Shown here: piece after piece, positions 6,314 through 13,984 of the stretch
How the letters are laid out: every line of letters starts with the position of its first letter
How positions within the stretch are numbered: position 1 is the first letter of the stretch
From: Methanomicrobiales archaeon
GTDB lineage: Archaea > Halobacteriota > Methanomicrobia > Methanomicrobiales > Methanoculleaceae
Reading direction: 5' to 3'
Assembly: GCA_012521035.1 (NCBI GenBank)
Contig: JAAYND010000107.1
Location: 1 to 16,165, forward strand
DNA length: 16,165 nt
Position numbers and translations under genes: made by a program
The notes under the pieces: model-generated
Told to the model about the DNA's origin: nothing
The model's input: only the letters and a program-made list of their open reading frames with translations
The model's database searches: none

Positions 6314-8682
6314 AGGTCGTGTGCGGGGATGCGCCGATCCCCGGCATACGGCACGACCGGCCCTGAGAGATCAAGGCCGAGCGCCTCGCGCAGGAGTTCC
6401 CCGACGGTCTCCACGGTCACGAACGCAAGTTCACCCCTGACATCCTCAGGCAGATCCTCGAGATCCCGCTCGTTCTCCCGCGGGAGGATGACCGTCCTGA
6501 TCCCGGCCCGGTGCGCCGCAAGAACCTTCTCCTTGATACCCCCGACCGGGAGCACGGCGCCGGAGAGGGTCACCTCCCCGGTCATCGCGACCGTTGGATC
6601 GACCGCCTTCCCCGTGACGAGGGAGGCGAGCGCCGTGAGGATGGTCACCCCCGCTGAAGGCCCATCCTTCGGTGTCGCTCCCGCCGGCACGTGGATGTGG
6701 ATATCGCTTGCAAAGAAGTCAAACCGGGTCGCGCCGGGAGGCAGGTTTGAGCGGATCAGGCTGAGCGATATCTGGGCCGACTCCTTCATGACTTCGCCGA
6801 GCTGGCCGGTCAGCGTCAGTTTTCCCTTGCCGGGCATGAACGTCCCCTCGACAAAGAGGATATCCCCGCCGACCGGCGTCCAGGCAAGCCCCGTGACGAC
6901 GCCGGGCGGGTTTTCCTTCCGCGCCACATCCTGCCGGACGGTCTTTCGCCCGAGGATCTCCGGAAGCATATCCTCCGTCACGATGTAAGGCAGATCGGCG
7001 GTCCCCGAGACGACCTTCGCGGAGACGAACCGTGCTACCCGGGCAAGCTGCTTCTTGAGAGCCCGGACACCGGCTTCACGGGTGTAATTCTCGATGATCG
7101 CAACAAGCGCACCGTCCTCGATCCGGAGTTTATCCGCGTCGAGGCCGTGCTCATCGAGGGTCTCGGGCATCAGGTGATCTCTTGCTATCGCAAACTTCTC
7201 GTTCTTGGTGTAGCCCGATATCTCGATCAGCTCCATCCGGTCGAGGAGTGGGGGCGGGATGGTCGCAAGCGAGTTTGCGGTCGCGATGAAGAGCACATCT
7301 GAGAGGTCGTAGGGAACCTCGAGGTAGTGGTCTGAGAACGTGCTGTTCTGCTCCGGGTCGAGAACCTCAAGGAGGGCGCTCGCCGGATCCCCGGAGTAGG
7401 AGACGGCGAGTTTGTCGACCTCATCCAGGACGAAGACCGGGTTCTTCGTCCCGGCCTTCTTCATGCCCTGTATGATCCGGCCGGGGAGCGACCCGATGTA
7501 TGTCCGCCGGTGCCCCCGGATCTCCGCCTCATCCTTGACGCCGCCGAGGCTGATCCGGACATATTTTCTCTCAAGCGCATCCGCGATGCTCCTCCCAAGA
7601 CTCGTCTTCCCGGTGCCGGGCGGGCCGGCGAAGAGGAGGATCGAGCCCTGCTTCTCGCCTTTGAGCTTCATGACCGCGAGGTGCTGGACGATCCGCTCCT
7701 TGACCTTATCGAGGCCGTTGTGGTTGCTCTCAAGGATGCGGCGGGCCTCCTCGATATCGATATCCTTCCGCTCCTCGACCGTCCAGGGGAGATCGAGGAG
7801 GAGGTCGAGGTAGTTTCGGATCCCCTGGCTCTCAGGGTGCTGGTTCCCGGCCGACTCGAGTTTCCTGAGTTCAGCGAATGCCTTCTTCCGGACCTCTTCA
7901 GGCATCGTCGAGCGCTCGATCCGCTCCTGGTAGCCCTCTCCACCCTCACCGCCGCCGAGTTCCTCCTGGATCACCCGGAGCTGCTCGCGGAGCATCGCCT
8001 CCCGGTTCGCCTTCCCGACCTTCTCGGAGGCTTTCTTCGCCACCTCGATCCGGAGGTTGATGCTCCCGATAAGGTTTACCAGGAGCTTGAGGAACGCGGA
8101 GTAACGCTCCTTTACGGAGGTTGTCTCAAGGAGGGCCTGTTTTGTTGCGAGATCCGCCGGCATGAAGGGCAGGACAAACCCCATGATCTGGTCGACGGAT
8201 GTCATCTTCTCTATGGGGGCGGTGAACTGTCCGGATCCCTGGAAGTTTTCGCTGATCTCGTGGACAGCGGCCTTGACCGCGGTGAGCATCTCCGCCTCTC
8301 CTTCCTCATCGAGATCCTGTAGATCCGGGAACAGCTCACAGGATGCATGGAAGAGCCCATCCCTCTCGGAGAGGGCGACGGCCTTCACCCGGGAGATTGC
8401 GTGCGCAAACGTCAGGTAGCCGTCATCTGAGGGCTGCACGTGCGCGATATTGAGGAGGGTTCCGGTCGCATAGAAGAGCTCAGCAGGATCCTCCGGGAAC
8501 TCTTTCTCGCTCTTCACCGTCAGTCCAACGGCAGATGCCGATCCTTCGCTCTTCAGGGCAGCGAGCAGAGCCTCCCCGGTAGCGGCATCGACCGGTAGCT
8601 TCGTCCGGACCCCCGGGTAGACCACGGTCTCGAGGAGGGGTATGACGATGGTCTCGCTGGTATCATCTTCTGGTAGGTACAT
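6310..8682 (-). CDS. lon: Lon protease, bacterial LonA type (soluble)
   Basis: An ATP-dependent serine protease of 790 aa that degrades misfolded and regulatory proteins in the cytoplasm. The N-terminal Lon substrate-binding domain covers about 12-205, followed by a helical linker. The AAA+ module has Walker A GPPGTGKT (353-360) and Walker B FVLDEVDK (417-424). The S16 protease domain has catalytic S676 in DGPSAGVT and K717 in GGIKEKVLAAHRAG. There is no membrane-anchoring insertion, so it is bacterial LonA rather than the membrane-bound archaeal LonB. I chose the ATG at 8682 because GGAG lies 5 bases upstream; a TTG at 8697 would add only five residues. It has its own promoter 40 bp after the MarR gene, with a possible MarR site in it. 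Confidence 0.96.
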   Translation of the reverse strand: MYLPEDDTSETIVIPLLETVVYPGVRTKLPVDAATGEALLAALKSEGSASAVGLTVKSEKEFPEDPAELFYATGTLLNIAHVQPSDDGYLTFAHAISRVKAVALSERDGLFHASCELFPDLQDLDEEGEAEMLTAVKAAVHEISENFQGSGQFTAPIEKMTSVDQIMGFVLPFMPADLATKQALLETTSVKERYSAFLKLLVNLIGSINLRIEVAKKASEKVGKANREAMLREQLRVIQEELGGGEGGEGYQERIERSTMPEEVRKKAFAELRKLESAGNQHPESQGIRNYLDLLLDLPWTVEERKDIDIEEARRILESNHNGLDKVKERIVQHLAVMKLKGEKQGSILLFAGPPGTGKTSLGRSIADALERKYVRISLGGVKDEAEIRGHRRTYIGSLPGRIIQGMKKAGTKNPVFVLDEVDKLAVSYSGDPASALLEVLDPEQNSTFSDHYLEVPYDLSDVLFIATANSLATIPPPLLDRMELIEISGYTKNEKFAIARDHLMPETLDEHGLDADKLRIEDGALVAIIENYTREAGVRALKKQLARVARFVSAKVVSGTADLPYIVTEDMLPEILGRKTVRQDVARKENPPGVVTGLAWTPVGGDILFVEGTFMPGKGKLTLTGQLGEVMKESAQISLSLIRSNLPPGATRFDFFASDIHIHVPAGATPKDGPSAGVTILTALASLVTGKAVDPTVAMTGEVTLSGAVLPVGGIKEKVLAAHRAGIRTVILPRENERDLEDLPEDVRGELAFVTVETVGELLREALGLDLSGPVVPYAGDRRIPAHDL

Positions 8683-8697
8683 AATGACTCCAATCAA

Positions 8698-8724
8698 TTA
8701 GTTCGAATTTACCTAACTTTATAG
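8698..8724 (-). promoter_or_regulatory. lon promoter with a TTAGG...CTAA element
   Basis: On the minus strand, CTATAAAG (8724-8717) is a good archaeal TATA box and predicts a start near 8695. Immediately downstream, TTAGG (8716-8712) and CTAA (8701-8698) form a spaced inverted element covering the stretch between TATA and start. A similar element sits at the same place in the marR promoter. Confidence 0.55.
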
Positions 8725-8730
8725 CCGGCC

Positions 8731-8737
8731 AAAAAAA
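8731..8737 (-). terminator. Oligo-T terminator after marR
   Basis: Seven T residues on the minus strand follow directly after the marR TAA stop. Archaeal RNA polymerase commonly terminates at such runs. This would separate marR transcription from that of lon, which has its own TATA box just downstream. Confidence 0.5.
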
Positions 8738-9157
8738 TTATCCGACTTTCCTGAGGACTCTGAGGAGGAGATCCACCTCGTCCTCATCAAGATTCTGCAT
8801 TATTCTCTCGATCATCCGGTGGAGCGCGTTCTGCTCGGCGTTTGCTATCATCCGCCCCTTCTCGGTCAGGCGGATGTAGGTGACCCTTCCGTCGTCGGGG
8901 CATCTCTGCCGGTAGGCGCATTCCATCCGGACGAACCGGTCGATCATCTCCGTGACGGTGGGCTTAGAGTTACTCGTGATCTCGGCGAGTCGGCTGAACG
9001 TCACGTCGTGGTGTTCGTCGATTGCTTTTAAGTAGGCAACCTGCGTCACCGTCAGGTCAGCAAGCCCGCACTCTGAGAAGATCTCCGATGAGCACTCGCT
9101 CTTGATTGCCATCAGGCGACCAAACACCTCGACCAGATGCTCAACCCTCGCCGGCAT
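8738..9157 (-). CDS. MarR-family transcriptional regulator
   Basis: A 139-aa winged-helix dimeric repressor. The HTH lies at about 37-80 (LTVTQVAYLKAIDEHHDVTFSRLAEI, then TSNSKPTVTEMIDRFVRMECAYR), and the wing is DDGRVTYIRLTEKG (88-101), the classic MarR DxRxxxxxLTxxG pattern. Flanking helices supply the dimer interface. The ATG follows GTAGGAACA, a weak SD. The gene is in the same direction as lon and upstream of it. Similar half-sites in both promoters suggest that it represses itself and lon. The ligand is unknown; several cysteines (C22, C30, C80, C86) could make it redox sensitive, but that is speculative. Confidence 0.92.
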   Translation of the reverse strand: MPARVEHLVEVFGRLMAIKSECSSEIFSECGLADLTVTQVAYLKAIDEHHDVTFSRLAEITSNSKPTVTEMIDRFVRMECAYRQRCPDDGRVTYIRLTEKGRMIANAEQNALHRMIERIMQNLDEDEVDLLLRVLRKVG

Positions 9158-9162
9158 TGTTC

Positions 9163-9193
9163 CTACTTAATTAGGGCTGACCTAACTATAAAG
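9163..9193 (-). promoter_or_regulatory. marR promoter with inverted repeat TTAGG-n5-CCTAA
   Basis: On the minus strand CCTTTATAG (9193-9185) is the TATA box. Just downstream is a perfect inverted repeat, TTAGG (9171-9175) and CCTAA (9181-9185) separated by 5 bp. The predicted transcript start is near 9163, leaving only a few nucleotides of leader. The site position suits autorepression. Confidence 0.55.
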
Positions 9194-9326
9194 GTTGTGC
9201 CCCCCCGGGGATCATACCGATGCCGGCTACCGCTCCAGGAGATCCGCCGGCGGGCGGGATAGATCCTGATCATGTGGTGTCACTTCATGCACCGGGCTGT
9301 GGCAGCTTATACGCCTGGAGGGACCG

Positions 9327-9353
9327 GAATTGGTTCACGGCATGAACCAATTC
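9327..9353. repeat. Perfect 11-bp inverted repeat, copy 1
   Basis: Arms GAATTGGTTCA and TGAACCAATTC flank the 5-nt loop CGGCA. It is followed by AAAAGTGTCTATATCC, which contains a weak TATA-like element on the plus strand. It could be an operator, an RNA hairpin or an element end. Confidence 0.75.
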
Positions 9354-9421
9354 AAAAGTGTCTATATCCCCGTGTTTTTCGGATCTGATGCGTAAGATCG
9401 GATCGTTTTTATGCCTCAGAG

Positions 9422-9476
9422 CACCGATGAACCGATTATGAGCCGATCGTGGGCCGATTTGTGAGCCGATTATGAG
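9422..9476. repeat. Short tandem array of ~11-12 bp units, copy 1 (four units)
   Basis: After CACCGATG come AACCGATTATG, AGCCGATCGTG, GGCCGATTTGTG and AGCCGATTATG, all variants of RRCCGATTRTG. The second long repeat has three related units at 9835-9868. The unit number explains most of the length difference between the two long repeats. Confidence 0.6.
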
Positions 9477-9514
9477 ATCCCTTGATCCCACAAATTCCTT
9501 TCAATCTCACTCAC

Positions 9515-9690
9515 TCTATCTTTGATATCGGGGATCTCACTTCCTGCAACATGGCCTCCGGAGCAGACCCGAAGCCTTGCACCACCCCGCCCTCAATACT
9601 ACTGAGGGTGCAGTCACCCACGAGATCATTCCCGGCCGGTATCCTCCAGAGACTTTCTCCTGAGTTCACCGGGACTTCCTCCGACATCAT
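9515..9690 (-). pseudogene. Relic of the AlbA_2/RecG-like gene
   Basis: This stretch aligns with 10765-10925 inside the intact gene. The minus-strand sequence encoding DLVGDCTL is kept in both, and the flanking blocks (ELRRKFLEDA and GSEIPDIKD in the intact protein) are recognisable at DNA level but shifted in frame. At least two single-base length differences break the frame. The relic stops abruptly after the IPDIKD-encoding block and passes straight into the 3'-flank repeat (9285-9514), as if about 850 bp corresponding to the rest of the gene had been deleted. It is the remains of a tandem duplicate. Confidence 0.75.
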
Positions 9691-9691
9691 C

Positions 9692-9908
9692 TCATGCACC
9701 AGGCTGTGGCAGCTTATACGCCCGGAGGGTCAGGAATTGGTTCACGGCATGAACCAATTCAAAAGTATTTATATCGCGTATTTTTTGGATCTGATGCTTA
9801 ATATCAGTCTTTTGTAGGCCTCCGGGCACCGATGAACCCATTGTGGGCCGATTGATGGGCCAATTATGAGAACCCTCGATCCCATGAGATCCTTTCAATC
9901 CCGCTCAC
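9692..9908. repeat. Long imperfect direct repeat, copy 2 (~217 bp)
   Basis: The second copy begins TCATGCACCAGGCTGTGG and runs to the stop codon of the intact AlbA_2 gene, of which it is the 3' flank. It contains the same perfect inverted repeat (9736-9762) followed by AAAAGTATTTATATCG. Confidence 0.8.
9736..9762. repeat. Perfect 11-bp inverted repeat, copy 2
   Basis: Identical arms and loop to the copy at 9327-9353, although the surrounding repeat has diverged. Retention of every base pair in both copies suggests either constraint or recent origin. Confidence 0.75.
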
Positions 9909-11311
9909 TTTGTGTATATCAGAGAGTAGCGTACTCCGGGTCCAGTAGATCCCTCCTTGCGAAGGATGCCACGCTGAACCATTGCTGTGAGATCCCGCGT
10001 TGCGGTAGACTTCTTAACATTATAGAGGCGTTGGTACTCCTGGTTTGAGATGGAACTGTTTCTCCTCAGATAGTGTATGGCAGCAACCTGTCGCTCATTC
10101 AGCCCGGGGGAGTCAAACGATCTCCTGACACCCTGGCTTTTCCGAAGAACGAGGCTGAACCCGAGGGATGAGTACTCAACTTCCGGGGGAGGGCTTCCCG
10201 CGAGGGAGAGTTCAGCCCTGATCCTCTCAAGACCGGTGCCAAATTTTTCCACATACCCGGCTTTTGCAAAGGTATCCGCGATCTTTGGGTTTCTATGGTA
10301 GGGGTAGTGTTGCGAGATGATCTTCTCAAGCGTAACATCTACAGGAAAGCGGGCAGGGTTCAAGAATTGAATGCGGTCGTCATACATCCGTATGATGCTC
10401 GGAGTTCTGTTATCGAAGTAATCGCGGTGAATAAGCAGGTTCAGCAGCGCTTCGCGGAGAGCTGCTACCGGGTACTCGGGGATCTCCTTTCGCCTGAAGG
10501 AATCGGTGACTGCATTGCCGGATGGATCGTAGACGATCGTCTGCGCCGAAAGAAGATACTCTTCCGCACGTTCCAGGAGCTGGAAGAGATTTCCTGATAT
10601 ATTCTTCGGGTTGACCAGTACCATATCATCGCCTATCCGGGCGATCCGAAGTTCTGCATTTCTGAAATGAGACTGAGGATTCTTCCCGAAGAGGATACAC
10701 GCAGCATGGGTGATCTCCCCATCCGGGGTGATCAGGCCAAGGCGCCGGAGAACCGCCTCTTTGTCCTTGATGTCGGGGATCTCACTTCCTGCAACACGAC
10801 CACGGAGCAGATCCATGAAGGTCTGCACCGTCTCGTCATCGATATCATCGAGGGTGCAGTCACCCACGAGATCCTCCCAGCTGGCATCCTCCAGAAATTT
10901 TCTCCTGAGTTCGTCGGGATCGAACTCCCGGACGGTATCACCGACCCGGGTGTAGTACACCCCCCTGTAGGAGACAGGATTTCTCTGAGGATTTACCTTG
11001 ATGGTGAGGATCGTCTTACCATCTGCGGGTATCTCATCAATGACCGGATGTATGCCAAGACTGTCGCTGATCCTGTTTGCAAGCTCGGAGAGTTTCTCTC
11101 CCCTACAGTCAAAACCGGTAACAGCACGGGTTTTATCGTTGACCCCGAGCACGACGAACCCCCCCTCGGTGTTCGAGAAGGCAGAGAGCAGTTTGAAGAA
11201 CGACTCCGATACCGTCTCCTTGAAGTCAAGGAGTCTCCCTTCGTGCAGTAACAGGAACTCCTCAAGGGATGCGTATGGGTACTGCCCCGGATAGTCCGGT
11301 TCGGCTACCAT
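9905..11311 (-). CDS. ATP-binding regulator: AlbA_2 (Schlafen-like) domain, HATPase_c_4 and C-terminal winged helix
   Basis: A 468-aa protein from the ATG at 11311. Residues about 22-140 are an AlbA_2 domain (GRLLDFKETVSESFFKLLSA, then FSNTEGGFVVLGVND). The middle to C-terminal part has the RecG-like HATPase_c_4 pattern, with YPVAALREALLNLLIHRDYFDN, DDRIQFLNPARFP, RNPKIADTFAKAGYVEKFGTGLERI. A winged helix ends the protein (LNERQVAAIHYLRRN, then SNQEYQRLYNVKKSTATRDLTAMVQRGIL). Such proteins are usually annotated as ATP-dependent DNA helicase-like or transcriptional regulators, and many accompany accessory or defence DNA; the role here is unknown. The open frame extends to a GTG at 11536, with ATGs at 11408 and 11374, but the extra residues resemble nothing known. 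None of the starts has a convincing SD. A decayed duplicate lies downstream. Confidence 0.85.
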   Translation of the reverse strand: MVAEPDYPGQYPYASLEEFLLLHEGRLLDFKETVSESFFKLLSAFSNTEGGFVVLGVNDKTRAVTGFDCRGEKLSELANRISDSLGIHPVIDEIPADGKTILTIKVNPQRNPVSYRGVYYTRVGDTVREFDPDELRRKFLEDASWEDLVGDCTLDDIDDETVQTFMDLLRGRVAGSEIPDIKDKEAVLRRLGLITPDGEITHAACILFGKNPQSHFRNAELRIARIGDDMVLVNPKNISGNLFQLLERAEEYLLSAQTIVYDPSGNAVTDSFRRKEIPEYPVAALREALLNLLIHRDYFDNRTPSIIRMYDDRIQFLNPARFPVDVTLEKIISQHYPYHRNPKIADTFAKAGYVEKFGTGLERIRAELSLAGSPPPEVEYSSLGFSLVLRKSQGVRRSFDSPGLNERQVAAIHYLRRNSSISNQEYQRLYNVKKSTATRDLTAMVQRGILRKEGSTGPGVRYSLIYTK

Positions 11312-11912
11312 CTCCACAGGTGGGTGCTGGTTAGACAAGGGAAGCGGGGTGGAGGGGTTCTCATTCGGGATCATAGACTGGATAAGTCTGTCAACCGGAA
11401 AAGGCATAAAGGTAATTATCAGGCGATGTTGCCGGAAAAACAGGCCTATCAAACCCTGGTTTACCAGAGCAGGGGGGCAGAGCTGGATAGCATGGGAAAC
11501 ACTCTCTCCTATCGAGAATTTTCCGATATCCTTCACGTCCAGCCACTTATGGGGGTACCAGGGTAGCCGGGGATCCGGCCCTCCGAGACAGATCAGGACG
11601 CAAAGCGATCTCTGGTGTTGCAGACCGATACAGCCGGCGAGAGATACCAGAGGCCGGCCGACAGCACACCAGGCCAGACGAGATCTCCCCTCCCTCCGGC
11701 ACCCTGCGCGACACCACCTGAAACAGCGAAAACCCGCGAACGTCTGCCCCCGCCTGGCACAAAGGCCGGGAGTGGCACGGCCTGTGTGGATCCCGGGAGG
11801 GCACAGGGAGTCATTTCAGAGAAAACGGCACCTCAGGCTCTGGAGAAATCCCCTCAAGACAGATAGAGAGAGGTATTTTCAAATCTGAGAACCTATACTT
11901 TATGGAACAAAA
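11312..11912. other. About 600 bp without a convincing gene
   Basis: Open frames exist on both strands (for example 11349-11888 plus, and the upstream extension of the AlbA_2 frame on minus), but their translations are rich in R, P and S and match no family I know. The right end must hold the promoter of the Na/phosphate transporter gene: GTATTTTC (11873-11880) and CTATACTTTAT (11893-11903) are the only TATA-like candidates. I see no tRNA, inverted repeat of note or CRISPR. Confidence 0.5.
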
Positions 11913-13655
11913 ATGATCTCGTGGGAAATACTATTCGCTATCTTCTCCAGCCTGATCCTCTTCTTCTACGGGATCGAGAACTTCTCCCGCGAAATCCTCG
12001 CTGTCGCGAAAGGCACCTTCTCGACCGTCCTCGGCAAATTGACACAGCGCCCGATCCTCGGCGCACTCCTCGGTGCCGGCATCACCGCCCTCATCCAGTC
12101 GAGCGCGGCAACAACGATCATCACCGCGAATCTCGTCAATACCGGGACGCTCTCGTTCGTCCAGAGTCTCGGGATCATCATCGGCTCAAACGTCGGGAGA
12201 ACTGCGACCGCCCAGCTCGTCGCCTTCAAAATGGTCGGGCTCGGGCAGATACTGATACCGGCCGGCTTCCTCATCGGTATATTCGGGCGGCGCTACCGGT
12301 TCCTGGGAAAACCACTCTTCTACTTCGGCCTGGTGCTCTTCAGCTTAAACCTCATATCCACGGCGCTTGTGCCGTTCCAGAACGATCCCGCGCTCATAGG
12401 GCTTATCACCAGGTACTCGGCGCTCCCGCTCGCCATCCTTATAGGGTTCCTCGTGACGACCGTGGTGCAGTCAAGCGCCGTGACAACCGGGCTTGCCGTC
12501 GTCCTCGCCCAGCAGGGACTGCTCACCCTCCCGCAGGCGATCCCGTTCCTCCTCGGTGCAAACATCGGCTCGACCACGCCGACCCTCATCGCCTCGGCGC
12601 GGATGAACCTCCACTCCCGGAGAGCCGCTGTAGCCCACTTCGTCTTCAACCTCGGCGGGGTGCTCCTGATCTTGCCCTTCATCATGCCGTTCACCGGACT
12701 TGTTATGGCGATCGGTGGATCTGAGGCGCAGATGGTGGCAAACGCTCACCTCACCTTCAACCTGATCATAGCGGCGGTCTTCCTCACATTCATCGGGCAG
12801 TTCGGGCGGATCGTCGAGCGACTGGTGCCCGGGGACGAACCCGAGATCCTCATGCGGACGCGCTACCTTGAGGACGGCATCCCCGACGATACCCGCCAGG
12901 GTTTTGAGCTGATCCAGAAAGAACTCGGGCACGCCCATGAGGTGACGCTCAACCTCTTCCGGGCGGTGATGACATACCTCACTACAGCAAAGGAGGCGGA
13001 CTACCAGATGGCCATGAAACTCAGGGATCTCAACAGCCACCTCGATGGGAGGACCGAGCATGCCCTCCGGGCGATCTCTGCACGGCAGCTCTCCGACCGT
13101 GAGGCGACCGAGATGGTCTTCCTCGTCCGGATGTCAAACGAACTCGAACGGCTCGGCTACCTCGGGGTGGACCTCGGGAAGTTCTTCCGCAGAGCAGCAC
13201 AGAACGGAAACGGTCTTCCCGCCGACCTGGTACAGAAGACAGAGGCCGTCTACCGGATCCTCGATGAAAACATCGTCGGGCTCGGACGCCTCTTCCCGGG
13301 GATCCAGGATACGACCGTCATGGAGCTCCGGGCCCGGGACGTTGAACTCCAGTTCGCCATCAACCGGCACTACCGTGAGCAGCTCGTCAGTCTCCGCGGA
13401 GAGGGCGATCATATAGACAGCCGCTACCTCGAGGTTCTCTCGATCATCGAGGCAGCGAACGCCAAGGTCCGGGATCTCAGGAAGCTCGCCGAGCAGTACT
13501 CCATCCAGGGGGGAGGGATGGCACCCGGGAGAGAGAAACCGGTTCCGGTGCATACCAGGGATGCCCCGGGGAGAGCCCCCGACTTCCCGGTCGGCCGGCA
13601 CATCCCCGGGGTCGACATACAGGAAGGGCGCGGCGACCACGACCGGATCCTGTAG
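11913..13655 (+). CDS. Na/Pi cotransporter family protein with PhoU-like C-terminal domain
   Basis: A 580-aa membrane protein. Two inverted-topology repeats each carry the family signature: QSSAATT (62-68) with GSNVGRT (91-97), and QSSAVTT (186-192) with GANIGST (215-221). About eight hydrophobic segments lie between residues 4 and 300. A soluble helical PhoU-like domain follows (about 330-535). The likely role is sodium-coupled phosphate transport, or a related export or regulatory function typical of the NptA/YjbB group. The first transmembrane segment begins at residue 4, which supports this ATG. A four-codon mini-ORF (ATG at 11902) ends in the TGA that overlaps this ATG, possibly by chance. 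The last ~40 residues are Pro/Gly/Arg-rich and look poorly conserved. No pst genes are adjacent. Confidence 0.9.
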   Translation: MISWEILFAIFSSLILFFYGIENFSREILAVAKGTFSTVLGKLTQRPILGALLGAGITALIQSSAATTIITANLVNTGTLSFVQSLGIIIGSNVGRTATAQLVAFKMVGLGQILIPAGFLIGIFGRRYRFLGKPLFYFGLVLFSLNLISTALVPFQNDPALIGLITRYSALPLAILIGFLVTTVVQSSAVTTGLAVVLAQQGLLTLPQAIPFLLGANIGSTTPTLIASARMNLHSRRAAVAHFVFNLGGVLLILPFIMPFTGLVMAIGGSEAQMVANAHLTFNLIIAAVFLTFIGQFGRIVERLVPGDEPEILMRTRYLEDGIPDDTRQGFELIQKELGHAHEVTLNLFRAVMTYLTTAKEADYQMAMKLRDLNSHLDGRTEHALRAISARQLSDREATEMVFLVRMSNELERLGYLGVDLGKFFRRAAQNGNGLPADLVQKTEAVYRILDENIVGLGRLFPGIQDTTVMELRARDVELQFAINRHYREQLVSLRGEGDHIDSRYLEVLSIIEAANAKVRDLRKLAEQYSIQGGGMAPGREKPVPVHTRDAPGRAPDFPVGRHIPGVDIQEGRGDHDRIL

Positions 13656-13806
13656 CCCGCCTTCCGGAGGATGCCCGGGGTAGCGGTGAGGCGTGGCGGC
13701 CACCCTCTCCTGCTCAGGGCGACACAACCGGGTGGTTCCACGATCCGCGCCAGGGTCAGCTGGAGCCATCCACCTGACCACAAGATTTATACCGGTATTC
13801 TACATT

Positions 13807-13840
13807 ATTGATCATGATAAATCTACATGATTGATCATGA
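13807..13840. repeat. Two perfect direct repeats ATTGATCATGA
   Basis: Copies at 13807-13817 and 13830-13840 are 23 bp apart start to start, about two helical turns, and each contains the palindrome TGATCA. They overlap or directly follow the predicted acs transcription start, which fits a repressor binding two adjacent sites. Confidence 0.6.
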
Positions 13841-13876
13841 CAGATCAGAAGATCGCCCATAAAAAGGGAGAGACCC

Positions 13877-13909
13877 GCCAGGGGCCGGCACTCATCGCCC
13901 GCCCCTGGC
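13877..13909 (+). promoter_or_regulatory. GC-rich stem-loop in the acs leader
   Basis: GCCAGGGGC (13877-13885) and GCCCCTGGC (13901-13909) pair perfectly around a 15-nt loop. It sits about 75 nt before the acs ATG with no following T run, so it looks more like a leader RNA structure than a terminator of the upstream gene. Confidence 0.45.
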
Positions 13910-13984
13910 ATGTACCGACCGCAGATCATCTGCAGGAGGCCGGCCAGGCACTCCGGCACGAGTGAAACATGGGAGTAAGGAGAT

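Larger units (their letters stand above)
9285..9514. repeat. Long imperfect direct repeat, copy 1 (~230 bp)
   Basis: This begins TCATGCACCGGGCTGTGG and ends near CCTTTCAATCTCACTCAC. It matches 9692-9908 along its length, with substitutions and about 13 bp of extra sequence in a short-repeat tract. It holds a perfect inverted repeat (9327-9353) and ends at the relic of the downstream gene. No protein is convincingly encoded. Confidence 0.8.
13656..13984 (+). promoter_or_regulatory. acs upstream region: TATA box, paired direct repeats, leader hairpin
   Basis: This 329-bp gap holds no gene that I can support. A TATA-like GATTTATAC at 13784-13792 predicts a start near 13814 and a leader of about 170 nt, long for an archaeal gene. 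The leader region contains two ATTGATCATGA repeats, a 9-bp perfect stem-loop (13877-13909), and a GCAGAT-C-ATCTGC palindrome (13921-13933). GGGAGTAAGGAG precedes the acs ATG as a purine-rich ribosome binding site. Confidence 0.55.

Noticed and set aside
9285..9898. Paired minus-strand open frames (9285-9491 and 9692-9898) with similar C-termini
   Set aside because: The shared residues come from the DNA repeat and its hairpin. The N-terminal parts diverge, neither matches a family I know, and no promoter or SD is evident.
11349..11888. 179-codon plus-strand open frame upstream of the Na/Pi gene
   Set aside because: It largely overlaps the antisense of the AlbA_2 upstream frame, is rich in Arg/Pro/Ser like other GC-rich shadow frames, and shows no domain or SD.
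13877..13909. Hairpin as a terminator for the Na/Pi gene
   Set aside because: It lies more than 200 bp after the stop, downstream of the acs TATA element, and has no T run after it.
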